Assembly: GCF_013870525.1 (NCBI RefSeq) | Contig: NZ_JACBXD010000029.1 | Coordinates: forward strand, 23,160 to 87,159 | From: Amycolatopsis pittospori | GTDB taxonomy: Bacteria > Actinomycetota > Actinomycetes > Mycobacteriales > Pseudonocardiaceae | Length of the DNA: 64,000 nt | Reading direction: 5' to 3' | Part shown: positions 1-7,470 of the stretch, piece after piece | How positions within the stretch are numbered: position 1 is the first letter of the stretch | Layout of the letters: each line of letters begins with the position of its first letter | The notes under the pieces: model-generated | What the model was told of the DNA's origin: nothing | Databases searched by the model: none | The model's input: the letters and a program-made list of their open reading frames with translations, nothing else | Made by a program: the position numbers and the translations under genes

Positions 1-1
1 G

Positions 2-268
2 AAGTCGCTCGGCCACCAGGTCGAGGAGCGTCGGATCTCCACCGAAGAGTGGGAAAAGGCCGCCGCGTCGGGTGAGCTGACCGAGGTGTTCGCCTGCGGG
101 ACCGCGGCCGTCATCACGCCGGTCGGGCACGTGAAGCACGCGGGCGGGGAGTTCTCCGTCGCCGGCGGCCAGCCGGGCGAACTGACCATGAAGCTGCGCG
201 GCGCGCTGACCGGCATCCAGGAGGGCACGCGGCCCGCCCCGGAAGGCTGGATGTACCCGCTGGGCTGA
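2..268 (+). CDS. ilvE: Branched-chain amino acid aminotransferase, C-terminal part
   Basis: Only the last 88 codons are present; the frame is open from base 2, so the gene starts outside the window. The residues fit the C-terminus of the fold-type IV PLP enzyme that transaminates leucine, isoleucine and valine: SLGHQVEERRIS, then FACGTAAVITPVGHV, where the G-T-A segment belongs to the cofactor/phosphate loop, and a closing GWMYPLG. In M. tuberculosis ilvE (Rv2210c) also lies close to cobT (Rv2207), which supports the call. Nothing can be said about its start or promoter. Confidence 0.9.
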   Translation, partial: KSLGHQVEERRISTEEWEKAAASGELTEVFACGTAAVITPVGHVKHAGGEFSVAGGQPGELTMKLRGALTGIQEGTRPAPEGWMYPLG

Positions 269-280
269 TCTTCGGCGGTC

Positions 281-302
281 CGCATTCAGAGGACTAAACG
301 CG
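281..302. repeat. 22-bp dispersed palindromic element, copy 1
   Basis: CGCATTCAGAGGACTAAACG followed by CG. The outer six bases of each end are near-complementary (CGCATT and AAACGCG/AAATGCG), so the element is an imperfect palindrome. Four more copies occur in the window, at 419, 4799, 41345 and 41387. This copy lies just after the ilvE stop. Confidence 0.7.
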
Positions 303-345
303 AGAGGGAGCTGAGCCCTCGCCGGTCCGCAGACCGGCAAGAGTG

Positions 346-396
346 CCGTGAAGGCCTCCTTCCCTACGCTCAAGGTAGGGAAGGAGGCCTTCACGG
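346..396. repeat. Family A hairpin repeat, copy 1
   Basis: Two perfect 21-base arms (346-366 and 376-396) containing GTGAAGGCCTCCTT and its complement enclose a 9-base loop. It lies in the convergent space between ilvE and cobT and is flanked by two copies of the 22-bp element. Related hairpins are at 4684, 8486, 22705, 36699 and 50270. It could act as a bidirectional terminator, but it has no U-tract. Confidence 0.75.
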
Positions 397-418
397 ACTT
401 CCGGGACCGAAGACGGCC

Positions 419-440
419 CGCATTCAGAGGACTAAATGCG
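419..440. repeat. 22-bp dispersed palindromic element, copy 2
   Basis: CGCATTCAGAGGACTAAATG followed by CG, the most symmetrical copy in the window. It is a direct repeat of the copy at 281-302 with one base changed, and it ends six bases before the cobT stop codon. Confidence 0.7.
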
Positions 441-445
441 AAGCG

Positions 446-1522
446 TCAGGTGGCGGGGACGTCGATCAGCGGCCCGCTCACCCCGGACTGCTCGTGCGTC
501 GCCATCTCCGCGAGCACCCGCGTCGCCATGAACACCAGCGGCAGCGCGACGACCGCGCCCGTTCCCTCGCCGAGCCGGACGTCCAGGTCCAGGATCGGGT
601 CCAGGTCGAGGTGCTCCAGCGCGAGCGCGTGCGCGGGTTCGCCGCCGAGCTGGCCGGCGGTCCACCATTGCCGCGCGCCGGGCACGAGTTCCTCGGCGAC
701 CAGCGCGGCCGCGGCGGCGACCAGGCCGTCCAGGATCACAGGGGTCTTGCGGAGCGAGGCCTGCGCGAGGAATCCGGTCATCGCGGCGATGTCGGCGCCG
801 GCGGCGGTGCGCAGGAGAGCGACCGGGTCGGCCAGTACCGTCCGGGCCCGCCGGAGCGCGTCGCGGACGGCGGCGGCCTTGCGCATCCAGGCGTTGTCGT
901 CGATACCCGATCCGCGGCCGACGACGGCCACCGGTTCGCTGCCGGTCAGCGCCGCGACCAGGACCGAGGCCGGGGTGCTGTTCCCGATCCCGAGGTCGCC
1001 CGCGATGAGCAGGTCGGCCCCGCCGTCGACCTCGGCGTCGGCGATCGCCCGGCCCGCGCGGACGGCGGCGCGCGCCTCTTCGTCGGTCAGGGCGTCTTCG
1101 ACGTCGATGGAGCCGGAGCCGCGCCGCACCTTGTACTCGCCGATGGACCGCGTCGCGGGGGCGTCGCTGTCCACGGCCATGTCGACGACCCGGACGCTCG
1201 CGCCGGCGGAGGCCGCCAGCACGTTGATCGCCGCGCCACCGGTCAGCATGCTGCCGACGAGTTGCGCGGTGACCTCGCCCGGATAGGCCGAGACGCCCTT
1301 CGCGGCGATGCCGTGGTCCCCGGCGAACACCACGACGCGGGGCCGCGTGAACGGGCGAGGCGGTGACTGGCCCTGGCAGGCCGCGACCCAGACGCCCAGT
1401 TCTTCGAGCCTGCCCAGCGAGCCCGCGGGCTTGATCAATTTCGAGTGGAGGGCGATCGCCGCCGAGCGTGCGTGTTCATCAGGTTGCTCGACTTCGGCGA
1501 ACTCGAGGATTTCGTCGTCCAA
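446..1522 (-). CDS. cobT: Nicotinate-nucleotide--dimethylbenzimidazole phosphoribosyltransferase
   Basis: The 358-residue product matches CobT in length and motifs. This cytosolic enzyme joins nicotinate mononucleotide and dimethylbenzimidazole to give alpha-ribazole phosphate, the lower-ligand precursor of cobalamin. KPAGSLGRLEELGVW at residues 32-46 and VVVFAGDHGIAAKGVSAYP near 65-85 are family signatures, followed by GDLGIGNSTPASVLVAAL and the C-terminal glycine-rich LGEGTGAVVALPL. No other cobalamin gene is visible, so it is separated from cobU/cobS. It is divergent from the IspD-like gene, with 68 bases between starts. Confidence 0.93.
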   Translation of the reverse strand: MDDEILEFAEVEQPDEHARSAAIALHSKLIKPAGSLGRLEELGVWVAACQGQSPPRPFTRPRVVVFAGDHGIAAKGVSAYPGEVTAQLVGSMLTGGAAINVLAASAGASVRVVDMAVDSDAPATRSIGEYKVRRGSGSIDVEDALTDEEARAAVRAGRAIADAEVDGGADLLIAGDLGIGNSTPASVLVAALTGSEPVAVVGRGSGIDDNAWMRKAAAVRDALRRARTVLADPVALLRTAAGADIAAMTGFLAQASLRKTPVILDGLVAAAAALVAEELVPGARQWWTAGQLGGEPAHALALEHLDLDPILDLDVRLGEGTGAVVALPLVFMATRVLAEMATHEQSGVSGPLIDVPAT

Positions 1523-1590
1523 CGCCTTGCCCTTCGGATCGCTTCGGTGGCCGGGCCCAACCTACCGACCCGGCTGTGCCAGAGTTGCCT

Positions 1591-2283
1591 GTGGCTCAGA
1601 CGAAGGCGGCCGGGGTGGTGCTCGCGAGCGGTGCGGGCACCCGGGTCGGCGCCAAGCTCAACAAGGTCTACCTGCCGGTGGCGGGCAGGCGGGTCGTCGC
1701 GTGGTCGCTCGACGCCTTCGCCCGCGTACCCGGCATCGACGTGCTCGTGCTGGTCATCCGGCCGCAGGACACCGAGCTCGCGCGGGAGGTGCTCGCCGCG
1801 CATCCGGGTGAGGTCGAACTCGTGCACGGTGGCGCGACGCGTCAGGGTTCGGAGCTGAACGCCTTGCGCCACTTGGCTTCCCGGATCGGAAGCGGCGAGA
1901 TCGACGCGGTGCTGCTGCACGACGCGGCCCGTCCGCTCGTCACCCCGGAACTGATCGCGGACGTCCTCGCCGACACGCGGCGGTATGGGGGAGCGGTGCC
2001 CGGCATCGCCGCCGACGACATCGTGCGTGTGGACGGTGACACCGTTTCCGGGGAATTGCCGGGCGCCATCCGGGTGCAGACACCACAGGGTTTCCGCGCG
2101 GCCCCGTTGCTGGAGGCGTACGAAACGGCCGAGCGCGAGGGTTTCGTCGGCACGGACACGTCTTCGTGCATGGAAAGGTTCTCCGCGCTGCCGGTGCGGT
2201 GGGTTCCGGGCAGCGCGGAGAACCTCAAGATCACCTACCCGCACGACCTCGTTGTCGCCGAGCAGGTGATCGGCCGAGGTTAG
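1591..2283 (+). CDS. ispD: IspD-like 2-C-methyl-D-erythritol 4-phosphate cytidylyltransferase
   Basis: From the GTG at 1591 the product is 230 residues, the normal IspD length; the frame is open upstream, but that part has no family match. The nucleotide-binding start GVVLASGAGTRVG, LHDAARPLVTPELI, QTPQGFRAAPLLEAY and SAENLKITYPHDL are all IspD motifs. IspD transfers CMP to methylerythritol phosphate in the non-mevalonate isoprenoid pathway. ispD usually sits beside ispF in actinomycetes; here it is alone, so this may be a paralogue with a different polyol-phosphate substrate. Its stop overlaps the convergent gene at 2280 by four bases. Confidence 0.78.
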   Translation: MAQTKAAGVVLASGAGTRVGAKLNKVYLPVAGRRVVAWSLDAFARVPGIDVLVLVIRPQDTELAREVLAAHPGEVELVHGGATRQGSELNALRHLASRIGSGEIDAVLLHDAARPLVTPELIADVLADTRRYGGAVPGIAADDIVRVDGDTVSGELPGAIRVQTPQGFRAAPLLEAYETAEREGFVGTDTSSCMERFSALPVRWVPGSAENLKITYPHDLVVAEQVIGRG

Positions 2284-2687
2284 GGATCTCCCTGGTCGGC
2301 CTTGCCGGTTCCGTTGGCCGGCAGGATGGTGACCGGCTGGCGCGCGTCCATCGGGATCGCGCAGTCCGGATGTGGTTGCAGCAACTGGATCGGCGCCGCG
2401 ACGTCGCCGGGCGGCGGGATGGTGAGCACCGCGCGCAGCGTCCAGTCGGCCGTGGAGTGGTACTGCCACGAGACGAGTGCGGGCTGGAAGACGTCCGTGT
2501 CGGGGAGTGTGGTGACCCGGTAGGCGCTCGCCCGTTCCTCACCGCGCAGGACCAGGACATCGGCGCAGGTCTCCCATTGGAACACCGCGGCGCAGACTTC
2601 GGGCTCCTCCCGGGGGCCGAAGATGTAGACGACCCACCGGCGTCTTCGAAGCTCTTCGAGCAGTTCGTCGATGCTCAGATGGTTCAT
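2280..2687 (-). CDS. Conserved hypothetical protein, 135 aa
   Basis: I do not recognise a family. The start chosen is the ATG at 2687, preceded by a GGGGGG ribosome-binding stretch; an in-frame TTG four codons upstream is less likely. The product is soluble, without signal peptide or membrane segment, and opens with an acidic/basic helix (SIDELLEELRRRRW) before mixed beta-rich sequence with three cysteines. The 3' end overlaps the convergent IspD-like gene by four bases. The upstream region is shared with the divergent GntR gene, so the two may be co-controlled. Confidence 0.65.
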   Translation of the reverse strand: MNHLSIDELLEELRRRRWVVYIFGPREEPEVCAAVFQWETCADVLVLRGEERASAYRVTTLPDTDVFQPALVSWQYHSTADWTLRAVLTIPPPGDVAAPIQLLQPHPDCAIPMDARQPVTILPANGTGKADQGDP

Positions 2688-2730
2688 CGAGCCCCCCAAC
2701 GGGTTTCGGGAACTCTGCGGAGAGTAACAG

Positions 2731-2821
2731 GTGTACTAGAGCACCGTCCAGAATGTGTACTAGTACGTAATAATGGGGTGTGAGCAGGATCCTTGGTGCT
2801 CGTCCATGGGTGTGCTAGAAC
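2731..2821 (+). promoter_or_regulatory. Candidate GntR operator cluster
   Basis: Three copies of a GTGTRCTAG motif occur in the space before the GntR gene: GTGTACTAGAGCAC at 2731-2744, GTGTACTAGTAC at 2755-2766 (containing the palindrome GTACTAGTAC) and GTGTGCTAGAAC at 2810-2821. GntR-family proteins often bind short repeats beside their own gene. An AT-rich GTAATAAT at 2766-2773 next to the second copy could be a -10 element. Binding is inferred only from position and repetition. Confidence 0.45.
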
Positions 2822-2857
2822 GCTTGTGCGCACCGCGCGACCTTGTTAGGAGTCACC

Positions 2858-3607
2858 TTGCCCGCCGTCGAACGACCTGAACCGCCGTATCTCCAGATCG
2901 CGGGAAACATTCGCGACGACATCGTTTCGGGCAGGCTCAAGGAAGGCGACGCGGTGCCGTCCGCGCGCGAGATCGCGAGGAACTGGAACGTCGCCATGGC
3001 GACGGCGATGAAGGTGCTCTCGACATTGCGGGCCGAAGGTCTGGTCCGCGCGGTACGCGGCATCGGGACAGTGGTGCAGACCAGAGCGCTGCACCGCTCC
3101 GCGCACGATCGGACGATCTCGATCGCGCGAACCGGCAAGGTCTATCCACCGGGCCACTACGCGAAAATCCGTGAGGCCGGGCTCGTCCCGGCGCCGGAGC
3201 GGGTGGCGGACGCGCTCGGTATCGACGAGGGCGCTCCCGCGATCCGGCGGCGGCGGACCACGTACGCCGGCGACGAAGTGCCGGTGTCGACGTCGGTCTC
3301 CTGGTTCGACGGCGCGCTCGCGGCGAAGTCGCCGCTGCTGTTCGAGACCAGGCGGATCGTCGAAGGAACGGTCAAATACGTCGCGGATCAGACCGGGCGG
3401 GTTCTCACGTCGACGCATACTCAGCACGCCGCGGGGCTGGCGGGTGCCGAGGACGCGGCGGAACTCGGCGTGGCCGAAGGTACGGCGATCTTGTTGAGCC
3501 GCAACAGGTTTCTCTCCGCGGAGGGTGACGTGCTGGAGTACGGCGAATCGTCGGCCTTGCCGAATCAGTGGGTTTTCTACGAATACAACATCGAGGACGG
3601 GGCATGA
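2858..3607 (+). CDS. GntR family transcriptional regulator (HutC/UTRA type)
   Basis: The 249-residue product has an N-terminal winged helix (PPYLQIAGNIRDDIVSGRLK, PSAREIARNWNVAMATAMKV, LRAEGLVRAVRGIGTVV) and a C-terminal UTRA effector domain from about residue 90, with RRRRTTYAGDEVPVSTSVSW and the closing EYGESSALPNQWVFYEYNI. I chose the TTG at 2858 because AGGAG ends five bases before it; a TTG five codons upstream overlaps that site. The stop codon shares ATGA with purC, so the two are translationally coupled. The effector is unknown; purine control is a guess from context. Confidence 0.88.
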   Translation: MPAVERPEPPYLQIAGNIRDDIVSGRLKEGDAVPSAREIARNWNVAMATAMKVLSTLRAEGLVRAVRGIGTVVQTRALHRSAHDRTISIARTGKVYPPGHYAKIREAGLVPAPERVADALGIDEGAPAIRRRRTTYAGDEVPVSTSVSWFDGALAAKSPLLFETRRIVEGTVKYVADQTGRVLTSTHTQHAAGLAGAEDAAELGVAEGTAILLSRNRFLSAEGDVLEYGESSALPNQWVFYEYNIEDGA

Positions 3608-4455
3608 AGCACATTCACGCGGGTAAGGTCCGGGACCTTTACGAAATCGACGACGACATTCTGCTCGTCGCGTCCGATCGCGTTTCGGTCTACGACGTCT
3701 CGCTGCCGACCCCGATCCCGGACAAGGGCGCGCTGCTGAACCAGCTTTCCGCCTGGTGGTTCGAAAAGATGGCCGACGTGGTACCGAACCACGTCGTCTC
3801 CACGACCGACGTCCCGGCCGAATTCGCCGGCCGTGCCATGCGCTGCAAGCCGCTGAAGATGATCCAGGTCGAATGCATCGCGCGCGGCTACCTCACCGGT
3901 CTCGGAATGCGTGAATACCAGCGCGACGGCAAGGTCTCCGGGGTCGAGTTGCCCGCGGGTCTCGTCGAGGCGGACAAGCTGCCCGAGCCGATCTTCACGC
4001 CCACCACGAAGATCTCCGACACCGGACACGACGAATTCATGACCTTCGCCGAGGTCGTGAACGACATCGGCCAGGAGACCGCGGACCGTCTCCGCGACCT
4101 GACGATCGAGGTCTACACCAAGGGCGCCGAGCACGCGGCGAAGAACGGCATCATCATCGCCGACACCAAGATCGAATTCGGTTTCGACGCCGACGGTGTG
4201 CTGACGCTCGGGGACGAGGTCCTCACCTCGGACTCCTCGCGGTTCTGGCCCGCCGACGACTGGCAGCCGGGGCGGACGCAGCACGCGTTCGACAAGCAGT
4301 TCGTCCGCGACTGGTCCGCGAGCACCGGCTGGGACAAGACGCCGCCCGGGCCGGAGATCCCCGACGAGATCGTCGAGGCGACCCGCAAGCGATACACCGA
4401 GGTCTACGAGAGGATCACCGGGAACACCTGGGTTCCCGGTGGTGGCCATGCCTGA
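3604..4455 (+). CDS. purC: Phosphoribosylaminoimidazole-succinocarboxamide synthase
   Basis: SAICAR synthase joins aspartate to CAIR with ATP in de novo purine synthesis. The 283-residue product begins MKHIHAGKVRDLYEID, the usual phosphate-loop start, and contains SDRVSVYDV, the family signature VECIARGYLTG, TPTTKISDTGHDE and IIIADTKIEFGF. The start is the ATG overlapping the GntR stop. The tail PDEIVEATRKRYTEVYERITG is typical. It is not grouped with other pur genes in this window; instead it shares a transcript with the GntR regulator and the small gene overlapping its 3' end. Confidence 0.95.
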   Translation: MKHIHAGKVRDLYEIDDDILLVASDRVSVYDVSLPTPIPDKGALLNQLSAWWFEKMADVVPNHVVSTTDVPAEFAGRAMRCKPLKMIQVECIARGYLTGLGMREYQRDGKVSGVELPAGLVEADKLPEPIFTPTTKISDTGHDEFMTFAEVVNDIGQETADRLRDLTIEVYTKGAEHAAKNGIIIADTKIEFGFDADGVLTLGDEVLTSDSSRFWPADDWQPGRTQHAFDKQFVRDWSASTGWDKTPPGPEIPDEIVEATRKRYTEVYERITGNTWVPGGGHA

Positions 4456-4675
4456 CCCGCAGGTCTACGACCCGTACCGGCTGATCGACGACGTCGTGGG
4501 CCTGCTGATCCAGCGGGGCCACCGGCCGGAGCGGCTCGACGGCCGGGCGGGCGACCGCGTCGTCGGGGCGAGCAGGCTGCTGCGGGGACTGGGAATCGAC
4601 CCGCTTCGCGCACCCGCCGACGCCCTCGACCTCGACGGTCAGATCGCTTACCAGTCCCGGGTGCACGGCGACTGA
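4448..4675 (+). CDS. Small hypothetical protein overlapping purC, 75 aa
   Basis: The ATG at 4448 follows GGTGG and overlaps the last eight bases of purC, so it is probably co-translated with it. The 75-residue product is charged, soluble and cysteine-free, with sequence such as DDVVGLLIQRGHRPERLDGR and GASRLLRGLGIDPL. I do not recognise a family. The tight overlap and strong GC3 bias support a real gene over a chance frame. Confidence 0.65.
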   Translation: MPDPQVYDPYRLIDDVVGLLIQRGHRPERLDGRAGDRVVGASRLLRGLGIDPLRAPADALDLDGQIAYQSRVHGD

Positions 4676-4683
4676 CGCCCGAA

Positions 4684-4792
4684 GTCCGTGAAGGCCTCCT
4701 TGAGGGACTTGAATCAGCCCCGTGGCGCGAAGCGCCTCCGTTGAGGGCGGTGGCGGGGGCATGGATGGACCCTCAAGGAGGCCTTCACGGAC
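4684..4792. repeat. Family A hairpin repeat with long spacer, copy 2
   Basis: Perfect 23-base arms at 4684-4706 and 4770-4792 carry the family A core GTCCGTGAAGGCCTCCTTGA. They are separated by 63 bases, far more than the 5-9 bases in other copies, as though sequence had been gained inside the loop. It lies between the small purC-linked gene and the convergent aldo/keto reductase. Confidence 0.7.
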
Positions 4793-4798
4793 CAACCC

Positions 4799-4820
4799 CG
4801 CATTTGGTCGACTAAGTGCG
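4799..4820. repeat. 22-bp dispersed palindromic element, copy 3 (divergent)
   Basis: CGCATTTGGTCGACTAAGTG followed by CG. It keeps the CGCATT and CTAARTGCG ends but has a changed centre. As at 419-440, it stands between a family A hairpin and the 3' end of the next gene. Confidence 0.55.
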
Positions 4821-4830
4821 GGGGAGGGGA

Positions 4831-5820
4831 TCAGGGCGAGCGGGTCAGGGTGGGGTCGGTCTCGACGACGCCGTCGAGGGCCTCGTCGATGGCGGCGAGA
4901 AGATCCGCGTCCAGCTTCACGCCGGCCGCCTTCACATTCTCGTGCACCTGCTCCGGACGCGAAGCGCCGATGATCGCCGAAGCGACGTTCGGGTTCTGCA
5001 ACACCCACGCCACGGACAGCTGGGCCAGCGACAGGCCTGCCTTGTCCGCGATCGGCTGCAGCCGCTGGACACGTTCGAGGACGTCGTCGTTGAGGAAGCG
5101 GGCGACCATGTTGGCGCCGCCCTTCTCGTCCGTCGCGCGGGAGCCCTCGGGCAGCGGCTGACCGGGCTTGTACTTGCCGGTGAGCACGCCCTGCGCGATC
5201 GGCGACCAGACGATCTGGCTGAGGCCCTCACGCTCGGACGCCGGGACGACCTGCGCCTCGATGACCCGCCACAGCGCGTTGTACTGCGGCTGGTTCGAGA
5301 TGAACGGCACCTTCAGCTCGCGTGCGATCGCGGCGCCCTGGGTGATCTGCTCGGCGGTCCACTCCGAAACGCCGATGTAGAGCACCTTGCCCTGGCGGAC
5401 GAGGTCGGCGAAGGCGAGGAACGTCTCTTCGAGCGGGACGGTCCGGTCGAAGCGGTGCGCCTGGTAGAGGTCGACGTAGTCGGTGCCGAGTCGCTTCAGC
5501 GAAGCGTTCGCCGACTCCATGATGTGCTTGCGGCCGAGGCCCTGGTCGTTGGGACCCTTGGGGCCGGTCGGCCAGTAGACCTTGGTGAAGATCTCCAGGC
5601 TTTCGCGCCGCAGGCCCTTGAGTCCGCGGCCGAGTACCGATTCGGCGGCCGTGTTGGCGTAAACATCGGCGGTGTCGAAGGTGGTGATGCCCGCGTCGAG
5701 CGCGGCCTTGATGCAGGACTGCGCCTGGTCCTCTTCCACCTGGGACCCGTGGGTGAGCCAGTTGCCGTACGAGATCTCACTGACATTGAGGCCGCTGCGG
5801 CCTAGGCGTCGGAACTCCAT
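4831..5820 (-). CDS. Aldo/keto reductase
   Basis: The 329-residue NADPH-dependent oxidoreductase has the (beta/alpha)8 AKR pattern. MEFRRLGRSGLNVSEISYGNW opens it; FDTADVYANTAAESVLGRGL holds the catalytic Asp and Tyr; EIFTKVYW holds the Lys and YVDLYQAHRFD the His. The cofactor segment SAIIGASRPEQVHENVKA lies near residue 285. It resembles the voltage-gated potassium channel beta-subunit/YghZ branch. The substrate cannot be told. A short palindrome resembling an iron box lies 22 bases upstream of the ATG. Confidence 0.88.
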   Translation of the reverse strand: MEFRRLGRSGLNVSEISYGNWLTHGSQVEEDQAQSCIKAALDAGITTFDTADVYANTAAESVLGRGLKGLRRESLEIFTKVYWPTGPKGPNDQGLGRKHIMESANASLKRLGTDYVDLYQAHRFDRTVPLEETFLAFADLVRQGKVLYIGVSEWTAEQITQGAAIARELKVPFISNQPQYNALWRVIEAQVVPASEREGLSQIVWSPIAQGVLTGKYKPGQPLPEGSRATDEKGGANMVARFLNDDVLERVQRLQPIADKAGLSLAQLSVAWVLQNPNVASAIIGASRPEQVHENVKAAGVKLDADLLAAIDEALDGVVETDPTLTRSP

Positions 5821-5841
5821 GAGCCCGACTCTACCCCAGGC

Positions 5842-5858
5842 CGTTAGGTAGGCTAACG
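5842..5858 (-). promoter_or_regulatory. Palindrome resembling a DtxR/IdeR iron box
   Basis: CGTTAGGTAGGCTAACG is a near-perfect inverted repeat (CGTTAG/CTAACG) in the 55-base space between the DUF3043 stop and the aldo/keto reductase start. It resembles the actinobacterial iron box TTAGGTTAGGCTAACCTAA but lacks one central base and the outer right arm. It could instead be a small terminator for the upstream gene. Confidence 0.35.
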
Positions 5859-5875
5859 ACCTGGGTTTCGCCTGC

Positions 5876-6532
5876 TCAGACCTTGTCGCCGGGCTTGACC
5901 CGCGGCTTCGGGACGCGCAGCTTGCGGATCTGGCTCGCCCGGATGAAGGAGTACCAGCCGACCGAGGTGCCCTTGACCACTTCGTTCGGGAACTTCAGGC
6001 GGACCATCTTCGCGATCCGGCGTCCGCTGAGCACGCCTTCGACGATCATGCCGAGCAGCATCACTGTGCACAGCAGGGTCGCGTAGCGCTGCACGTCCGG
6101 GTACGGCACCAGCAGCGCGACGAACACCAGGATCGCGAGCGGCATGAAGAGACCGAGCAGGTTGCGTCGCGAGTCGACGAGGTCGCGGATGTAGGCCTTG
6201 ACCGGCCCGCGGTCGCGCGGGAGCAGGTACTTGTCGTCGCCCGCCATCATCTTCTCGCGGCGTTCCTTGGCCGCGTTGCGCTGCTTGGCCTTGTACTCCG
6301 GGTCGGCCTTCGCGGACTTGCGGAGTTCCTTGTTGCGCTTCATCGCCTCCCGCATGGTGGTCGGGGGCGGCGCCACCGGACCACGGCGCTTGGCCTCGGC
6401 CTCACGCCGCTTGGGCGTGGCCTTGCCCTTTCCGGGCGTATAGGCCTTGGCCTGGACCTCGACGGCCTCGTTGTCGAGGGTCTCGGTGTCGGTCGTGGCG
6501 GAGTCTGTGGTGCTACGGCGCAGGAACCTCAC
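5876..6532 (-). CDS. DUF3043 membrane protein
   Basis: The 218-residue protein matches the actinobacterial DUF3043 family, whose gene sits beside the ErpA-type Fe-S protein in mycobacteria too (Rv2206 region). A charged N-terminal half (AKQRNAAKERREKMMAGDDK, PRDRGPVKAYIRDLVDSRRN) is followed by two hydrophobic membrane segments, LLGLFMPLAILVFVALLVP and YATLLCTVMLLGMIVEGVLS, and a basic tail. Function is unknown. It is divergent from erpA, with 143 bases between starts. Confidence 0.85.
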   Translation of the reverse strand: MRFLRRSTTDSATTDTETLDNEAVEVQAKAYTPGKGKATPKRREAEAKRRGPVAPPPTTMREAMKRNKELRKSAKADPEYKAKQRNAAKERREKMMAGDDKYLLPRDRGPVKAYIRDLVDSRRNLLGLFMPLAILVFVALLVPYPDVQRYATLLCTVMLLGMIVEGVLSGRRIAKMVRLKFPNEVVKGTSVGWYSFIRASQIRKLRVPKPRVKPGDKV

Positions 6533-6675
6533 CTCACCAGGGTAGTCGCGGGCGTCACGGTGCCACGCACCAGGCCGAGCGATATGTCACCATGGAGGGG
6601 AACAGATCGGGACTCCGACGTGTTGGACCATGTGCAAGACGAGTACCCGCAGCGAGTTCGACCAGAGGGAGAACC

Positions 6676-7053
6676 ATGACGACCGCTGAGCAGGCAGGCG
6701 CAGCTCAGGCCGAAACCGCCGAGGAGACCCACGGCGTCACGTTGACCGACTCCGCGGCCTCCAAGGCGAAGGCCCTGCTCGAGCAGGAGGGCCGCGACGA
6801 CATGCACCTGCGCATCGCCGTCCAGCCCGGCGGGTGCGCGGGTCTGCGTTACCAGCTGTTCTTCGACGAGCGCACGCTCGACGGCGACCTGTTCCGGGAC
6901 TTCGACGGCCTCCGCGTCGCCGTCGACCGGATGAGCGCGCCGTACGTGTCCAGCGCCGTGATCGACTTCGTCGACTCGATCGAGAAGCAGGGCTTCACGA
7001 TCGACAACCCCAACGCGACGGGTAGCTGCGCCTGCGGCGACAGCTTCCACTGA
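6676..7053 (+). CDS. erpA: Iron-sulfur cluster insertion protein ErpA (A-type carrier)
   Basis: The 125-residue HesB/IscA-family protein carries Fe-S clusters to apoproteins. It has the three conserved cysteines: one in VQPGGCAGLRY and two in the C-terminal GSCACGDSF. An about 18-residue extension precedes GVTLTDSAASKAKALLEQEG. The ATG at 6676 follows GGGAGA at proper spacing; the open frame further upstream has no match. Orthologous position to Rv2204c. Likely clients in this window are the Fe-S enzymes BioB and NadA and the Rieske protein. Confidence 0.92.
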   Translation: MTTAEQAGAAQAETAEETHGVTLTDSAASKAKALLEQEGRDDMHLRIAVQPGGCAGLRYQLFFDERTLDGDLFRDFDGLRVAVDRMSAPYVSSAVIDFVDSIEKQGFTIDNPNATGSCACGDSFH

Positions 7054-7061
7054 CGCGAATC

Positions 7062-7115
7062 GGGCACGAAGAAGGGCCGCGAACCTCACCCAGGTCGCGG
7101 CCCTTCTTCATGCCC
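7062..7115. terminator. Hairpin terminator between convergent genes
   Basis: GAAGAAGGGCCGCGA (7068-7082) pairs with TCGCGGCCCTTCTTC (7095-7109), and the stem extends through GGGCA/TGCCC with one bulged base. It lies ten bases after the erpA stop and 26 bases from the stop of the convergent small gene, so it may serve both. Confidence 0.7.
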
Positions 7116-7140
7116 GCCGAACTTGCGGACTCTCAGCGGA

Positions 7141-7329
7141 TCAGACGTAGGCGTCCAGATCGGCGACCTGGGCGAGGCACCGCTCGTCCACGGTCCACGG
7201 CGGAGCGATCTGCCGGGGCAGGGGCAGGTTCTCGGCCTGGAGGGACGAAGGGATGCCGGCACAGTCGGCGATGAGTTCGCCGATCGATTCCGGTTCTAGG
7301 TGATACGCGGAAGAGGTCACGAACGACAA
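7141..7329 (-). CDS. Small hypothetical protein, up to 62 aa
   Basis: A short frame lies between erpA and the PfkB kinase gene. The product (SAYHLEPESIGELIADCAGI, PPWTVDERCLAQVADLDAYV) is acidic and soluble with two cysteines. No family is recognised. The start is uncertain: the TTG at 7329 or the GTG at 7320, and neither has a clear ribosome-binding site. Coding bias and its placement downstream of a palindromic promoter region support it modestly. Confidence 0.5.
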   Translation of the reverse strand: MSFVTSSAYHLEPESIGELIADCAGIPSSLQAENLPLPRQIAPPWTVDERCLAQVADLDAYV

Positions 7330-7357
7330 GTTAATGACTCGCGTTCGAGTAGGACAC

Positions 7358-7375
7358 CACTACCAACCGGTAGTG
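7358..7375. promoter_or_regulatory. 18-bp palindrome in divergent promoter region
   Basis: CACTACC and GGTAGTG are perfect 7-base arms around AACC. The site lies 29 bases before the small minus-strand gene and 96 bases before the adenosine-kinase-like gene, where an operator would be expected. No nearby regulator gene suggests which protein binds. Confidence 0.4.
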
Positions 7376-7470
7376 TTCATGGCCGTGCTTGAAGCAACCC
7401 GTATGGGGCATGACCTGCGGGTAACTTAGCCGTCCTCGTTCCGGCGAGGCCGACCGATCAAGGAGAACCG

